64,000 bases of DNA, taken from NCBI RefSeq assembly GCF_024742075.1, contig NZ_JANSGD010000001.1, forward strand, positions 310,001 through 374,000, in the 5' to 3' direction. Within the stretch, counting starts at the first letter, position 1; each line of letters opens with the position of its first letter. Position numbers and translations under genes: made by a program. Positions 34,864 through 42,688 of this stretch are shown here, in pieces. Below the pieces are notes generated by a model that saw only the letters and a program-made list of their open reading frames with translations, had not been told where the DNA came from and did no database searches. Source of the DNA: Facklamia sp. 7083-14-GEN3 (GTDB lineage: Bacteria > Bacillota > Bacilli > Lactobacillales > Aerococcaceae).

Positions 34864-36555
34864 ATGTTAGTGAAAAAACAAATTGTTGAAACTTTGCACC
34901 CTGTATTGTCAGAGCACTTAACTCAAGAACAGATTGAAAATTTAATTGAACAGCCTAATAATAATGAGCACGGAGATTATGCCTTTCCGGTTTTCTCCTT
35001 AGCTAAAATATTCCGTAAAGCACCCAATCAAATTGCTGAAGAAGTAGCAGAAAAGATTGACACTTCTGCTTTTGAAAAAGTTCAAGTGGTTGGAGCTTAT
35101 ATCAACTTTTACATTAAGCGTGACGACTTAGCTATCAAAGTCTTAAAGGAAGTACTTGAACAAGGAGAAAAATATGGTCAAACGGACATTGGTAAGGGTG
35201 GCAATGTGCCAATCGACATGTCTTCTCCTAATATCGCTAAGCCAATGTCAATGGGACACTTACGGTCAACCGTTTTAGGAAATTCTATCGCTTTAATTTT
35301 GGAAAAGTTAAACTATAATCCAATTCGCATTAACCACTTAGGTGATTGGGGCACTCAATTTGGTAAATTAATTGTTGCTTATCAAGGTTGGGGTGACGAA
35401 GAAACTGTTAAGAAAGACCCTGTTAATGAATTAGTGAAGTTATATGTTGATTTCCATGAAAAAGCTGAAGAAAATCCTGAGTTAGAAGACCAGGCAAGAC
35501 AAGTGTTCAGAGACTTAGAGGATGGCAATGAAGAATACCATAGACTATGGACATGGTTTAAAGAGGAGTCTATTAACGAATTTAAACGTGTCTACAATCT
35601 CTTAGATATTAAATTTGATCACTATACTGGTGAGTCATTCTATAATGACAAGATGGGTGAAGTTTTAGATTATTTAGCAGATAAAAATATCTCGAAAATC
35701 GAACGTGGAGCCACGATTGTTGACCTTGAAAAGTACAATCTACCTGTTGCTTTAATTAAAAAATCAGATGGAGCAACTCTTTATCTGACAAGAGACTTAG
35801 CGACTGCCTACTACCGGAAGCGTACATTTGATTTTGTGATGAGTCTATACGTTGTTGGGAATGAACAAAGTGATCACTTTAAACAATTAAAAGCTGTTTT
35901 AAAAGTGATGGGAAATGATTGGGCAGAAAACATGCACCACATTCCATTTGGCTTAATCACACTAAATGGTAAAAAGTTATCTACCCGTAAAGGCAAGATT
36001 GTCTTACTTGAAAAAGTTCTGAATGAAGCAATTGAAATTGCTGACCAACAAATTACAGCTAAGAATCCTGACTTAAAAAATAAAGATGAGATTGCTAAAA
36101 AAGTTGGTGTAGGAGCAGTTGTCTTCCATGACTTAAAATCAGACCGTCTCAATTCCTTTGACTTTAACTTAGATGATATTGTTCAATTTGAGGGGGAAAC
36201 AGGACCTTACGTCCAGTATACTTATGCGCGTTTAAACACAGTGCTTAATAAGTACGGTAAAGAAATTAAGCCGACCGAAGAATTAAACTTAGACCATGAA
36301 CACTCATGGGAAATTATTAAATTAATTAAACAATACCCAGAAGTTGTTATTAAAGCGGCTGAAAACTTTGAACCGTCAGTGATTGCCAAATACGTTATTC
36401 AACTGGCTCAATTATCCAATAAATACTATGCCAAAGTTCGTATTTTAGAAGAAAATGACCAATTAGAATCAAGAATTCAATTAGTAAAAGCTATAACTAT
36501 CGTTCTAAAAGATGCTTTATCATTGTTAGGTATTGGTGCACCTGAAAAGATGTAA
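34864..36555 (+). CDS. argS: Arginyl-tRNA synthetase
   Basis: A class I synthetase of 563 residues. The N-terminal Add1-type domain is followed by SPNIAKPMSMGHLRSTVLGN (the HIGH-like motif, near 125) and the KMSKS-like LNGKKLSTRKGKI (near 370), then the DALR anticodon domain. ATG start after GAAAGGAAG. It is placed right after the arginine catabolic operon but has its own promoter and T-box. Confidence 0.96.
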   Translation: MLVKKQIVETLHPVLSEHLTQEQIENLIEQPNNNEHGDYAFPVFSLAKIFRKAPNQIAEEVAEKIDTSAFEKVQVVGAYINFYIKRDDLAIKVLKEVLEQGEKYGQTDIGKGGNVPIDMSSPNIAKPMSMGHLRSTVLGNSIALILEKLNYNPIRINHLGDWGTQFGKLIVAYQGWGDEETVKKDPVNELVKLYVDFHEKAEENPELEDQARQVFRDLEDGNEEYHRLWTWFKEESINEFKRVYNLLDIKFDHYTGESFYNDKMGEVLDYLADKNISKIERGATIVDLEKYNLPVALIKKSDGATLYLTRDLATAYYRKRTFDFVMSLYVVGNEQSDHFKQLKAVLKVMGNDWAENMHHIPFGLITLNGKKLSTRKGKIVLLEKVLNEAIEIADQQITAKNPDLKNKDEIAKKVGVGAVVFHDLKSDRLNSFDFNLDDIVQFEGETGPYVQYTYARLNTVLNKYGKEIKPTEELNLDHEHSWEIIKLIKQYPEVVIKAAENFEPSVIAKYVIQLAQLSNKYYAKVRILEENDQLESRIQLVKAITIVLKDALSLLGIGAPEKM

Positions 36556-36611
36556 TCATCTCCTTTATTAATATTAATAGGAAAAACGGGCAAACCTTTT
36601 ATAATCAGTGT

Positions 36612-36640
36612 TTGATTTATATATTTACACATGAGATAAT
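36612..36640 (+). promoter_or_regulatory. Putative promoter for the Crp/Fnr regulator gene
   Basis: TTGATT (36612-36617), 17-base spacer and GATAAT (36635-36640). The rest of this 230-base gap shows no gene and no clear terminator for argS. Confidence 0.5.
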
Positions 36641-36785
36641 GTTTAGGAATAACTAGACATAAAAGGTGAGTATATATTTCGGCATCTTTTGAATTGATTT
36701 TTGAAAACTGAAAAATAAATTTCTTTACAAAAGACTCCTTTTATCGTCAGTAAAACATTTTACTTTGACAAAGAAAGGGGTCTTT

Positions 36786-37484
36786 ATGGTTAATCGAGCA
36801 ATTGAGAATTATATTAATGATATCTATAACTATGATTTTTTCAATCGGCTTTCAATTGATGAAGTCAATGAAATTACTTCTAATTCTATTTTTCACCACA
36901 TCCCAAAGGGTCAATTAATCTTTTTTCAAGATGATCCAAGTATTTATTGTTATTTTGTCTTTAAAGGATTGGTTCGATTAGAAAGAGAGAATGCTTCAGG
37001 AGAATATTGCTATCTTGACTATGTAGCTGAAGAAAGTTTTTTTCCTTATGCTGAATTCTTTTTTAAAGATCACCATCTTTATGATGCCTATGCGGCTACA
37101 GATGTCGATCTAGCTTATATTCCGAAAAAATTAATGGAAAACATTGTCTTCAAAAATGCAGAGCAATTCAAATTTATATATGAAAACCTTGCTAGCGTTC
37201 AATATTATATGGAAAAACGAGTTCAAATGACGGCTATACCGAGTGCTTCTACACGAGTAGTTCAAACCTTAGCTTTATGGATGTATGATATGGGACGCTT
37301 TGCGGGTGATCATGTGATTATACCGCATCCATTAACCATCAACGAAGCGGCGATGGTAGCTGGTACAACACGTGAGACAGCTGGAAGGGTAATTAAAGAT
37401 CTAACACAGGAGAATAGGATTACTTTTAATCGTAAAAAAATAATTTTCCATGACTGGAAATATTTTAATGATTTAATTCAGTGA
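36786..37484 (+). CDS. Crp/Fnr-family transcriptional regulator, probable ArcR/Flp-type
   Basis: A 232-residue regulator. The N-terminal cyclic-nucleotide-binding-type barrel spans about residues 25-130 and the C-terminal helix-turn-helix is at INEAAMVAGTTRETAGRVIK (about 188-210). No N-terminal cysteine cluster of FNR type is visible; the only cysteines are at about 55 and 75, so it is not an obvious iron-sulfur sensor. Crp/Fnr proteins called ArcR or Flp commonly activate arginine deiminase genes, and this gene is just after the arc-argS block. I chose the ATG at 36786 after AAAGGGG; the TTG at 36765 lies before the binding site. It is 20 bases upstream of the B12 gene at 37505, so they may be co-transcribed. 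Confidence 0.82.
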   Translation: MVNRAIENYINDIYNYDFFNRLSIDEVNEITSNSIFHHIPKGQLIFFQDDPSIYCYFVFKGLVRLERENASGEYCYLDYVAEESFFPYAEFFFKDHHLYDAYAATDVDLAYIPKKLMENIVFKNAEQFKFIYENLASVQYYMEKRVQMTAIPSASTRVVQTLALWMYDMGRFAGDHVIIPHPLTINEAAMVAGTTRETAGRVIKDLTQENRITFNRKKIIFHDWKYFNDLIQ

Positions 37485-37504
37485 TCATCAAGAGGGAGAA
37501 AATA

Positions 37505-38059
37505 ATGAAAATATATACGCGAACTGGAGATAAAGGGGATACACGTTTAATCGGTAACCGCGTGGTAGCCAAAAATGATCCGCTAGTCGAAGCTTACGGT
37601 AGCATTGATGAACTCAATTCTTTTATCGGAATGATTATTGCGAGTCCTAATTTGCCTAGTGAGATTTGTCAGGAATTAATAGAAATTCAACAATTACTTT
37701 TTGATTGTGGGACAGACATTGCAAATGCAGATGGAAAGATTCCTTATCGCACCAAAGAATCTGCTATCACTTGGTTAGAAGATCGAATTGATGCATATGA
37801 TCTAAGAGTTGAACCTATTGAGTCTTTTATCTTACCCGGAGGAACTATGGAAGCCAGTCAACTTCAGTACGCTCGCAGTATTGCTCGCAGAGTTGAAAGA
37901 AGACTGGTTAGCCTACCAATTTCTGGAAAAGGGAATCCTAATGTATTAAAATTTCTTAATCGACTTTCTGACTATTTATTCGTAGGTGGTCGCTTAGTTA
38001 ATCACCTTAATAATCAAGCAGAACCAAAGTATGTCAGATCAGGAAAAGTGTTTCGCTAA
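37505..38059 (+). CDS. Cob(I)alamin adenosyltransferase, PduO type
   Basis: It transfers the 5'-deoxyadenosyl group from ATP to reduced corrinoids, making adenosylcobalamin or adenosylcobinamide. The 184-residue helical protein has TRTGDKGDTRLIGN (4-17), VEAYGSIDELNSF (near 30) and FILPGG...ARSIARRVERRLV (near 110-135), all PduO-type hallmarks. The ATG at 37505 follows GAGGGAG. It is the first gene of a cobalamin salvage cluster that continues to 44475. Confidence 0.93.
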   Translation: MKIYTRTGDKGDTRLIGNRVVAKNDPLVEAYGSIDELNSFIGMIIASPNLPSEICQELIEIQQLLFDCGTDIANADGKIPYRTKESAITWLEDRIDAYDLRVEPIESFILPGGTMEASQLQYARSIARRVERRLVSLPISGKGNPNVLKFLNRLSDYLFVGGRLVNHLNNQAEPKYVRSGKVFR

Positions 38060-38090
38060 GTTGTAAAAATTAATTTTGAGGAGACAAAGA

Positions 38091-38912
38091 ATGAAAATTG
38101 GTGTTATTTCTGATCTCCATGTTGATTTACAAGCAGAGCCCTACGCTCAAGCAATCATTGATTTTTTGGCCAAAGAGACTGATGAGCAAAATTTGTCTTA
38201 TTTAATTATAGCGGGAGACATAGCGAATCATCAGTCTTTAGTTTTTGCATTCATTAAGGACTTAAAAGCAGCAATAACCATCCCTCTATATTTTATTCCA
38301 GGAAACCACGATTACTGGTCTAATAATCAAGAAACCAAAACTATCTATGATGAGTACTGTAAACATCCGAACTGTTTAATAGGAAAACCACTTTCTTTAA
38401 ATCAAGACTGGGGCCTAGTTGGCCACTCCGCTTGGTATAATCATTCGGGGAATTTTGGACGTCATGATGAAAAATTTCTTGAAGAAGGTGTGTACCAAGG
38501 TTATAAATGGGAGGATAAACTACATATTAATTGGCAGCAATCTGATCGCCAAGTCTCACGAGAATTTGCCCGAACAATAGAAAAAGATTTAATCTACCTA
38601 AATAAAGCGAACTATATTCTAATCACTCATTTTGTAACAGATTTTGATTTGCAAATTTTATCAGATCCTAAATATCAAGAAGACATTGATTATTTTAATG
38701 CCTTTATTGCTACGGATGATCTTAAGTCTCTTTATGATGGATATCCCATCCGTCATAGTTTTATGGGACATGTCCACCGCAGACAGCAACTGACTAAGCA
38801 AGGATGTAGTTATTATTTAACAAGTTTGGGAACACCAAGAGAGTGGGAAGAGGGATCGACTTTATTGGACAATCTAAAGGAAGCCTTGAAGGTTATTGAG
38901 ATAGGAGCGTAG
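38091..38912 (+). CDS. Calcineurin-like metallophosphoesterase within the cobalamin cluster
   Basis: A 273-residue phosphoesterase. Metal-binding motifs in order: SDLHVD (near 7), IAGDIANH (near 45), GNHDYW (near 75), ITHFVT (near 183) and GHVHRR (near 227). The substrate cannot be read from sequence. It lies between the adenosyltransferase and the CblS-like gene, with 31 and 2 bases of spacing, so it is probably in the same operon. A CobC-like phosphatase is otherwise missing from the cluster, which makes this a candidate for dephosphorylating adenosylcobalamin 5'-phosphate; that is inference only. The ATG at 38091 follows GAGGAGAC. Confidence 0.88.
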   Translation: MKIGVISDLHVDLQAEPYAQAIIDFLAKETDEQNLSYLIIAGDIANHQSLVFAFIKDLKAAITIPLYFIPGNHDYWSNNQETKTIYDEYCKHPNCLIGKPLSLNQDWGLVGHSAWYNHSGNFGRHDEKFLEEGVYQGYKWEDKLHINWQQSDRQVSREFARTIEKDLIYLNKANYILITHFVTDFDLQILSDPKYQEDIDYFNAFIATDDLKSLYDGYPIRHSFMGHVHRRQQLTKQGCSYYLTSLGTPREWEEGSTLLDNLKEALKVIEIGA

Positions 38913-38914
38913 CA

Positions 38915-39646
38915 ATGGAAAAATATCGTGATTTACATATTATGCCATTGGGTAATGATGAGTCCTTAGTCATTGCTTGTGACTCTTCAGCATCTATCGG
39001 TCAAAAAGAAGCAGATGTTTTAAGCGTTTCACCTCAAATCACTGCAGCTTTTGCTGTCCGCGTGGTGCTAATGGAGGCTCTCTCACTAAACGCCCAGCCG
39101 CAATTATTAATAAATATGTTTGGCAATGAGATGAATCCAACTGGAAATTTAATGCTGGATGGTATAAAAAAGGAACTTGCATTAGCAGGTCTCCCTGATT
39201 TAGCAATGAATGGGTCAACTGAGGAAAATATGCCAACTAAAATGACAGCTCTTGGACTCACACTGCTTGCAAAGGCAAAAAATGCTGATTTGAAAATAAA
39301 AAAAGTCCGATCAGGGGATCAAGTTTATCAAATAGGAAAACCCTTGATGGGTCAGGCTTTAATTGATCACTTCGATCAAATAATTAGCTACCAAGAGCTT
39401 TATCACTTATTAAATCTTAAAGATGCCATTCATGAAATAGTTCCTATTGGGTCTAAAGGTGCGATTGCTGAAGCACAGCAAGTGGCTAAATTTAACCAAC
39501 TTGATTTTAGGTTGAGTCAAGACTTACCACAATTTTATCAATCAGCAGGTCCTGCAACCTCTCTCCTAATTGTAATAAAACCTGCTGTAAAAACTAATTT
39601 GCTGACATTTTTTAAAGATATGGAATGGGTGGGTGAGCTATATTGA
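38915..39646 (+). CDS. cblS: Probable alpha-ribazole kinase, CblS-like (PurM/AIR-synthase-like)
   Basis: A 243-residue protein resembling the PurM/AIR-synthase superfamily: an N-terminal CDSSASIGQKEAD segment recalls the nucleotide-binding start of AIR-synthase-related proteins, with a C-terminal alpha/beta domain ending in SAGPATSLLIVIK. In Listeria and Geobacillus, CblS phosphorylates alpha-ribazole taken up by CblT to alpha-ribazole-5'-phosphate, replacing CobT. Here it is followed immediately by cobS (4-base overlap), and a CblT-like gene lies at 40644, which supports the assignment. The homology was judged by eye and not tested. Confidence 0.65.
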   Translation: MEKYRDLHIMPLGNDESLVIACDSSASIGQKEADVLSVSPQITAAFAVRVVLMEALSLNAQPQLLINMFGNEMNPTGNLMLDGIKKELALAGLPDLAMNGSTEENMPTKMTALGLTLLAKAKNADLKIKKVRSGDQVYQIGKPLMGQALIDHFDQIISYQELYHLLNLKDAIHEIVPIGSKGAIAEAQQVAKFNQLDFRLSQDLPQFYQSAGPATSLLIVIKPAVKTNLLTFFKDMEWVGELY

Positions 39647-40392
39647 TTGAGTCCATTATTTTATATTTTCAATTTTTTACAGCAATTCCCATTAATCAAT
39701 CAATAGATCAAGCCAGTATTAAATTAAAAAAAGGGATAATCTATTTTCCTGTATTTGCTTTTTTATATGCAGGAATCTTAGCTTTGTTCTTTTTTTTATT
39801 TCGAAACTTTTTCTCATCCACAGTGGCATGGTCTCTAATAATTATGCTGGATGTTTTATTAACTAGAGGTTTTCATTATGATGCCTTGGCTGATACTGCA
39901 GATGGGCTATTATCCTCCAGAAAAGCTGATGAGATGGTTCGAATTATGAAAGATTCAGCAATTGGAGCCAATGGTGCTCTGATCTTGATTTTAACTATTT
40001 TACTTACATTTGTTTTAGGAAGAGAGTTTTTAATTAATTTTTCTGAAAATGAATTAGTTTATGTTATTGCTTGGGCTGCTAGTGGGCGTAGCTGCTTACC
40101 CTTAATGTTTTATCAGTTAGTATATGTCGGTGATAACCCTAATGGCTTAGGTAGTCTTTTCCTAAACATTTCAACTTGGAAAATTGTGGCCAGTCAGATC
40201 TTAACAATGGGATTCTTTTTCTTATTAGGATGGCAGTATTTAGTGAGTTATATAATTCTTCTGGCTATCATTTGCTTTTATCGTTATTTTGTCTATCATA
40301 AGATTGCAGGTATGACAGGAGATACTATGGGGGCTGCCGCTTTAATCGGTCAAATCATTTATTTGCTGATTATTTTACTCCCTTTTAAATAA
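39643..40392 (+). CDS. cobS: Adenosylcobinamide-GDP ribazoletransferase (cobalamin synthase)
   Basis: An integral membrane enzyme of 249 residues that joins adenosylcobinamide-GDP and alpha-ribazole (or its 5'-phosphate). The family core is the DALADTADGLLSSRKADEMV stretch near residue 90, followed by KDSAIGANGA. About six membrane segments are visible. The start is TTG at 39643, overlapping the preceding stop by 4 bases, with GGGTGAG as ribosome binding site. It ends the first half of the cluster; the riboswitch-controlled half follows. Confidence 0.92.
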   Translation: MIESIILYFQFFTAIPINQSIDQASIKLKKGIIYFPVFAFLYAGILALFFFLFRNFFSSTVAWSLIIMLDVLLTRGFHYDALADTADGLLSSRKADEMVRIMKDSAIGANGALILILTILLTFVLGREFLINFSENELVYVIAWAASGRSCLPLMFYQLVYVGDNPNGLGSLFLNISTWKIVASQILTMGFFFLLGWQYLVSYIILLAIICFYRYFVYHKIAGMTGDTMGAAALIGQIIYLLIILLPFK

Positions 40393-40423
40393 GAATTAGG
40401 ATTATCATTTTCTTTAATAATTA

Positions 40424-40432
40424 TGCTATAAT
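40424..40432 (+). promoter_or_regulatory. Promoter for the riboswitch-controlled cobalamin genes
   Basis: An extended -10 TGCTATAAT at 40424-40432, about 25 bases upstream of the cobalamin riboswitch. No good -35. Confidence 0.6.
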
Positions 40433-40454
40433 GGTGATATGTTCATTGATAATT

Positions 40455-40634
40455 AAGATGGAATAGGGGAAGCACGTGAGAATCGTGCGCAGCCCCTTGC
40501 TACTGTATGGATGAAAATCTAAGTCAGATTACCTATTCTATCAAGGATGATTGTTATTTCTCAGGGTCTAGTAACAAGGTTCGTTAACAAATACGTTTAT
40601 TAACCAGACAAGTAGCCTTGTCTGGTTTTTTTTA
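40455..40634 (+). ncRNA. Cobalamin riboswitch with intrinsic terminator
   Basis: The aptamer core has the GAAGCACGTGAGAATCGTGC region and the conserved box AGCCCCTTGCTACTGT (40491-40506), then AAGTCAGATTACCT. A closing helix pairs GAATAGG (40461-40467) with CCTATTC (40532-40538). The expression platform ends in a terminator (stem 40604-40612 with 40617-40625, then T8). Adenosylcobalamin binding should terminate transcription of cblT-cobU-btuFCD when B12 is plentiful. It lies directly before the CblT-like gene. Confidence 0.93.
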
Positions 40635-40643
40635 GGAGGTAAA

Positions 40644-41135
40644 ATGAAGACAAAAGATTTGGTAACCCTTGCTCTTATGATTTCATTGTCTGTTATCTTA
40701 GCACAGTTCAAGCTATTCTCGACAGTAGCTTTTGACTCAAGCCCAGCATTCCTAATCTCGTTAGTTATGGGAGGATCTGCTGGCGCAATTGTTGGAGTGA
40801 TAGGGCATTTAGCAACGGCAATGACTTCAGCTTTTCCCTTGACTATCCCCCTCCACCTTTTACTAATGGTATTTATGGGATTAACTCAAATTGTTTTTGC
40901 AATGCTTTATCGTAAATTTAAACCTAGGAAATATGGTCGTTTTATAGTTCCAGTCCTTGGCGCCTGGTTGTTTAATGTTTTATTACCACTTTTATGTCTT
41001 CAACCGATCTTAGGGTCTGCAATGGTGGTTAGTTTCTTTTGGCCATTAACCTTTGCAACTCTGGCTAATATTTTTTTGGGCTTTCTACTTTTTGAAGGAC
41101 TAAAAAAAGTAAATTTACCGATGTTTAGGGAGTGA
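40644..41135 (+). CDS. cblT: Probable alpha-ribazole transporter (CblT-like ECF S-component-type protein)
   Basis: A 163-residue membrane protein with five or six hydrophobic segments and an ECF-transporter S-component pattern (MISLSVILAQFKLFSTVAFD, SAGAIVGVIGHLATAMTS). CblT in Listeria and Geobacillus imports alpha-ribazole; the presence of CblS-like and CobS in this cluster and of a cobalamin riboswitch just upstream makes this the best assignment. Other ECF S-components of similar size exist, so the ligand is inferred from context. The ATG follows TTAGGAGG. Confidence 0.72.
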   Translation: MKTKDLVTLALMISLSVILAQFKLFSTVAFDSSPAFLISLVMGGSAGAIVGVIGHLATAMTSAFPLTIPLHLLLMVFMGLTQIVFAMLYRKFKPRKYGRFIVPVLGAWLFNVLLPLLCLQPILGSAMVVSFFWPLTFATLANIFLGFLLFEGLKKVNLPMFRE

Positions 41136-41139
41136 GTCT

Positions 41140-41742
41140 ATGGGAGAAATTATTTATTATACTGGTGGAGCTAAATCTGGTAAATCTAGATTAGCTCAAG
41201 AAGAAATTTATAGACGAAAGCTTAAAAAGGTTGCTTACATAGCAACCCAAGCCAATAAGTTTTCTGATCCTGAAGTGAAAAGGAGCATCGAAAAACATCG
41301 TTTATCAAGACCAAACGATTGGACGACTTTTGAACAGGCGCATGATTTGGATCAATTGGTTGACCAACTTTCAGATCATTATCAATTAGCTTTAGTCGAT
41401 TGTATGACGGTTTGGCTAACCAATATTCTTTTTGATAAATGGCAAGTCCTGGCTGATAAACAAGAACTTTCTTTTGATGAGTATGTAGATCAGTTAAAGG
41501 GTGAGCAAATACAAAAGGCAGAGGATTTTGTAATGGAAGAGCTTGAAGCATTCTTTAAAGAAGTAAAAGCTTCTTCAACGGATTATATCATTGTGTCAAA
41601 TGAACTCGGTCTAGGTCTGGTTCCAGAGTATAAGCTTGGTCGTATTTTTAGAAATATCCATGGTTTAATGAATCAAGAAATTGCCAGACAAGCAGACTCG
41701 GTTTATTGGGTGGTTTCAGGAATAGCAGTAAGTATAAAGTAA
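41140..41742 (+). CDS. cobU: Adenosylcobinamide kinase / adenosylcobinamide-phosphate guanylyltransferase
   Basis: A 200-residue bifunctional enzyme. The P-loop GGAKSGKS is at residues 9-16, and the guanylyltransferase-linked region has KHRLSRPNDWTTFE and the conserved VDCMTVWLTNI and VSNELGLGLVPEY motifs. It converts adenosylcobinamide to adenosylcobinamide-GDP, the CobS substrate. It starts 4 bases after cblT and is followed by the transporter genes. Confidence 0.94.
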   Translation: MGEIIYYTGGAKSGKSRLAQEEIYRRKLKKVAYIATQANKFSDPEVKRSIEKHRLSRPNDWTTFEQAHDLDQLVDQLSDHYQLALVDCMTVWLTNILFDKWQVLADKQELSFDEYVDQLKGEQIQKAEDFVMEELEAFFKEVKASSTDYIIVSNELGLGLVPEYKLGRIFRNIHGLMNQEIARQADSVYWVVSGIAVSIK

Positions 41743-41770
41743 AATTTTTAAAATAAAAGGAGAGAATTAA

Positions 41771-42688
41771 ATGAATAAAAAATTAACTGTTTTAATAATG
41801 TTTGTGATGACTCTATTTACCGGACAAATGGTATCTGGTGAAGAAATGACGGCTTTAAAATTGACCGATATGGTTGGTAGGGAAGTTGTACTTGAAGAGG
41901 GTCCTGTTGATGAAATTGTCACCTTAATGCCAGCAGATACTGAGATACTCTTTGAAATAGGAGCAGGAGACACTATTGTTGGTCGAGGAACCTATGTAGA
42001 CTTCCCTGCAGATGAAGTGGAAGACATTCCGGCTATAGCTACTGGTGAAAACTTAAATATTGAAGAGATTATCGCCTTAGATCCAGAAGTAGTTGTGATG
42101 ACCGCTATGTCATTAACGGAAGATCAAATGGCTGCTATTGAAGACGCAGGAATTGCTGTTTTGGTAACAGATGCTCAGACAATTGAGGAAGTCTATGAAG
42201 CAATCGATTTGCTTGGTCAATTGGTCGGTAAAGAAGAAGAAGCAGACCAATTAATTGAAGAAATGGAAACAGTCTTTAAAGAGTTTGAAGAAAAAGCTGA
42301 CCAAGAAGAAGAATCTGCCACTGTTTATTATGAAGTTTCTCCACTAGAGTTTGGTTTATGGACTGCTGGATCTGAAACCTTCATGGATGAAATTGGACAG
42401 ATATTGAAACTAGAAAATATTTTTGCTGATCAAAAATCTTTTGTTGAAGTTTCTGAAGAACAAGTTTTATTAGCTAATCCACAAGTAATCATCACGACTT
42501 CTCTTCCAATGGATGAAGAGGCTCCTGCTCCTGAAGAAGAAATTATGCAACGTAAAGAATGGGATGAGCTCTCCGCTGTTGAAGAAAACAGGGTTTTTGC
42601 AGTAGACAATTCTGCTTTCACTAGACTTGGACCGCGTTTGATGGATGCTGTTAAAGAATTATACGACCTAGTTTATGGCGCAGAATAA
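41771..42688 (+). CDS. btuF: Cobalamin/cobinamide ABC transporter substrate-binding protein, no lipobox
   Basis: A 305-residue periplasmic-binding-type protein for corrinoid uptake. The N-terminus is a signal-like segment (residues 1-22) and the mature part has the BtuF-like DMVGREV, TLMPADTEILFEIGAGDTIV and LDPEVVVM segments. The helical backbone and the two downstream genes make a BtuFCD system. No cysteine occurs in the first 40 residues, so there is no lipoprotein attachment site, unusual for a Gram-positive binding protein. Highly acidic linkers are seen (EEEAD, QEEESAT, DEEAPAPEEE). ATG after AAAGGAGAG. Confidence 0.85.
   Translation: MNKKLTVLIMFVMTLFTGQMVSGEEMTALKLTDMVGREVVLEEGPVDEIVTLMPADTEILFEIGAGDTIVGRGTYVDFPADEVEDIPAIATGENLNIEEIIALDPEVVVMTAMSLTEDQMAAIEDAGIAVLVTDAQTIEEVYEAIDLLGQLVGKEEEADQLIEEMETVFKEFEEKADQEEESATVYYEVSPLEFGLWTAGSETFMDEIGQILKLENIFADQKSFVEVSEEQVLLANPQVIITTSLPMDEEAPAPEEEIMQRKEWDELSAVEENRVFAVDNSAFTRLGPRLMDAVKELYDLVYGAE

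Noticed and set aside
36786-37484. FNR-type oxygen-sensing iron-sulfur regulator
   Set aside because: The four-cysteine cluster is missing; only two cysteines at about 55 and 75 are present, so the protein is better called Crp/Fnr family without a stated signal.
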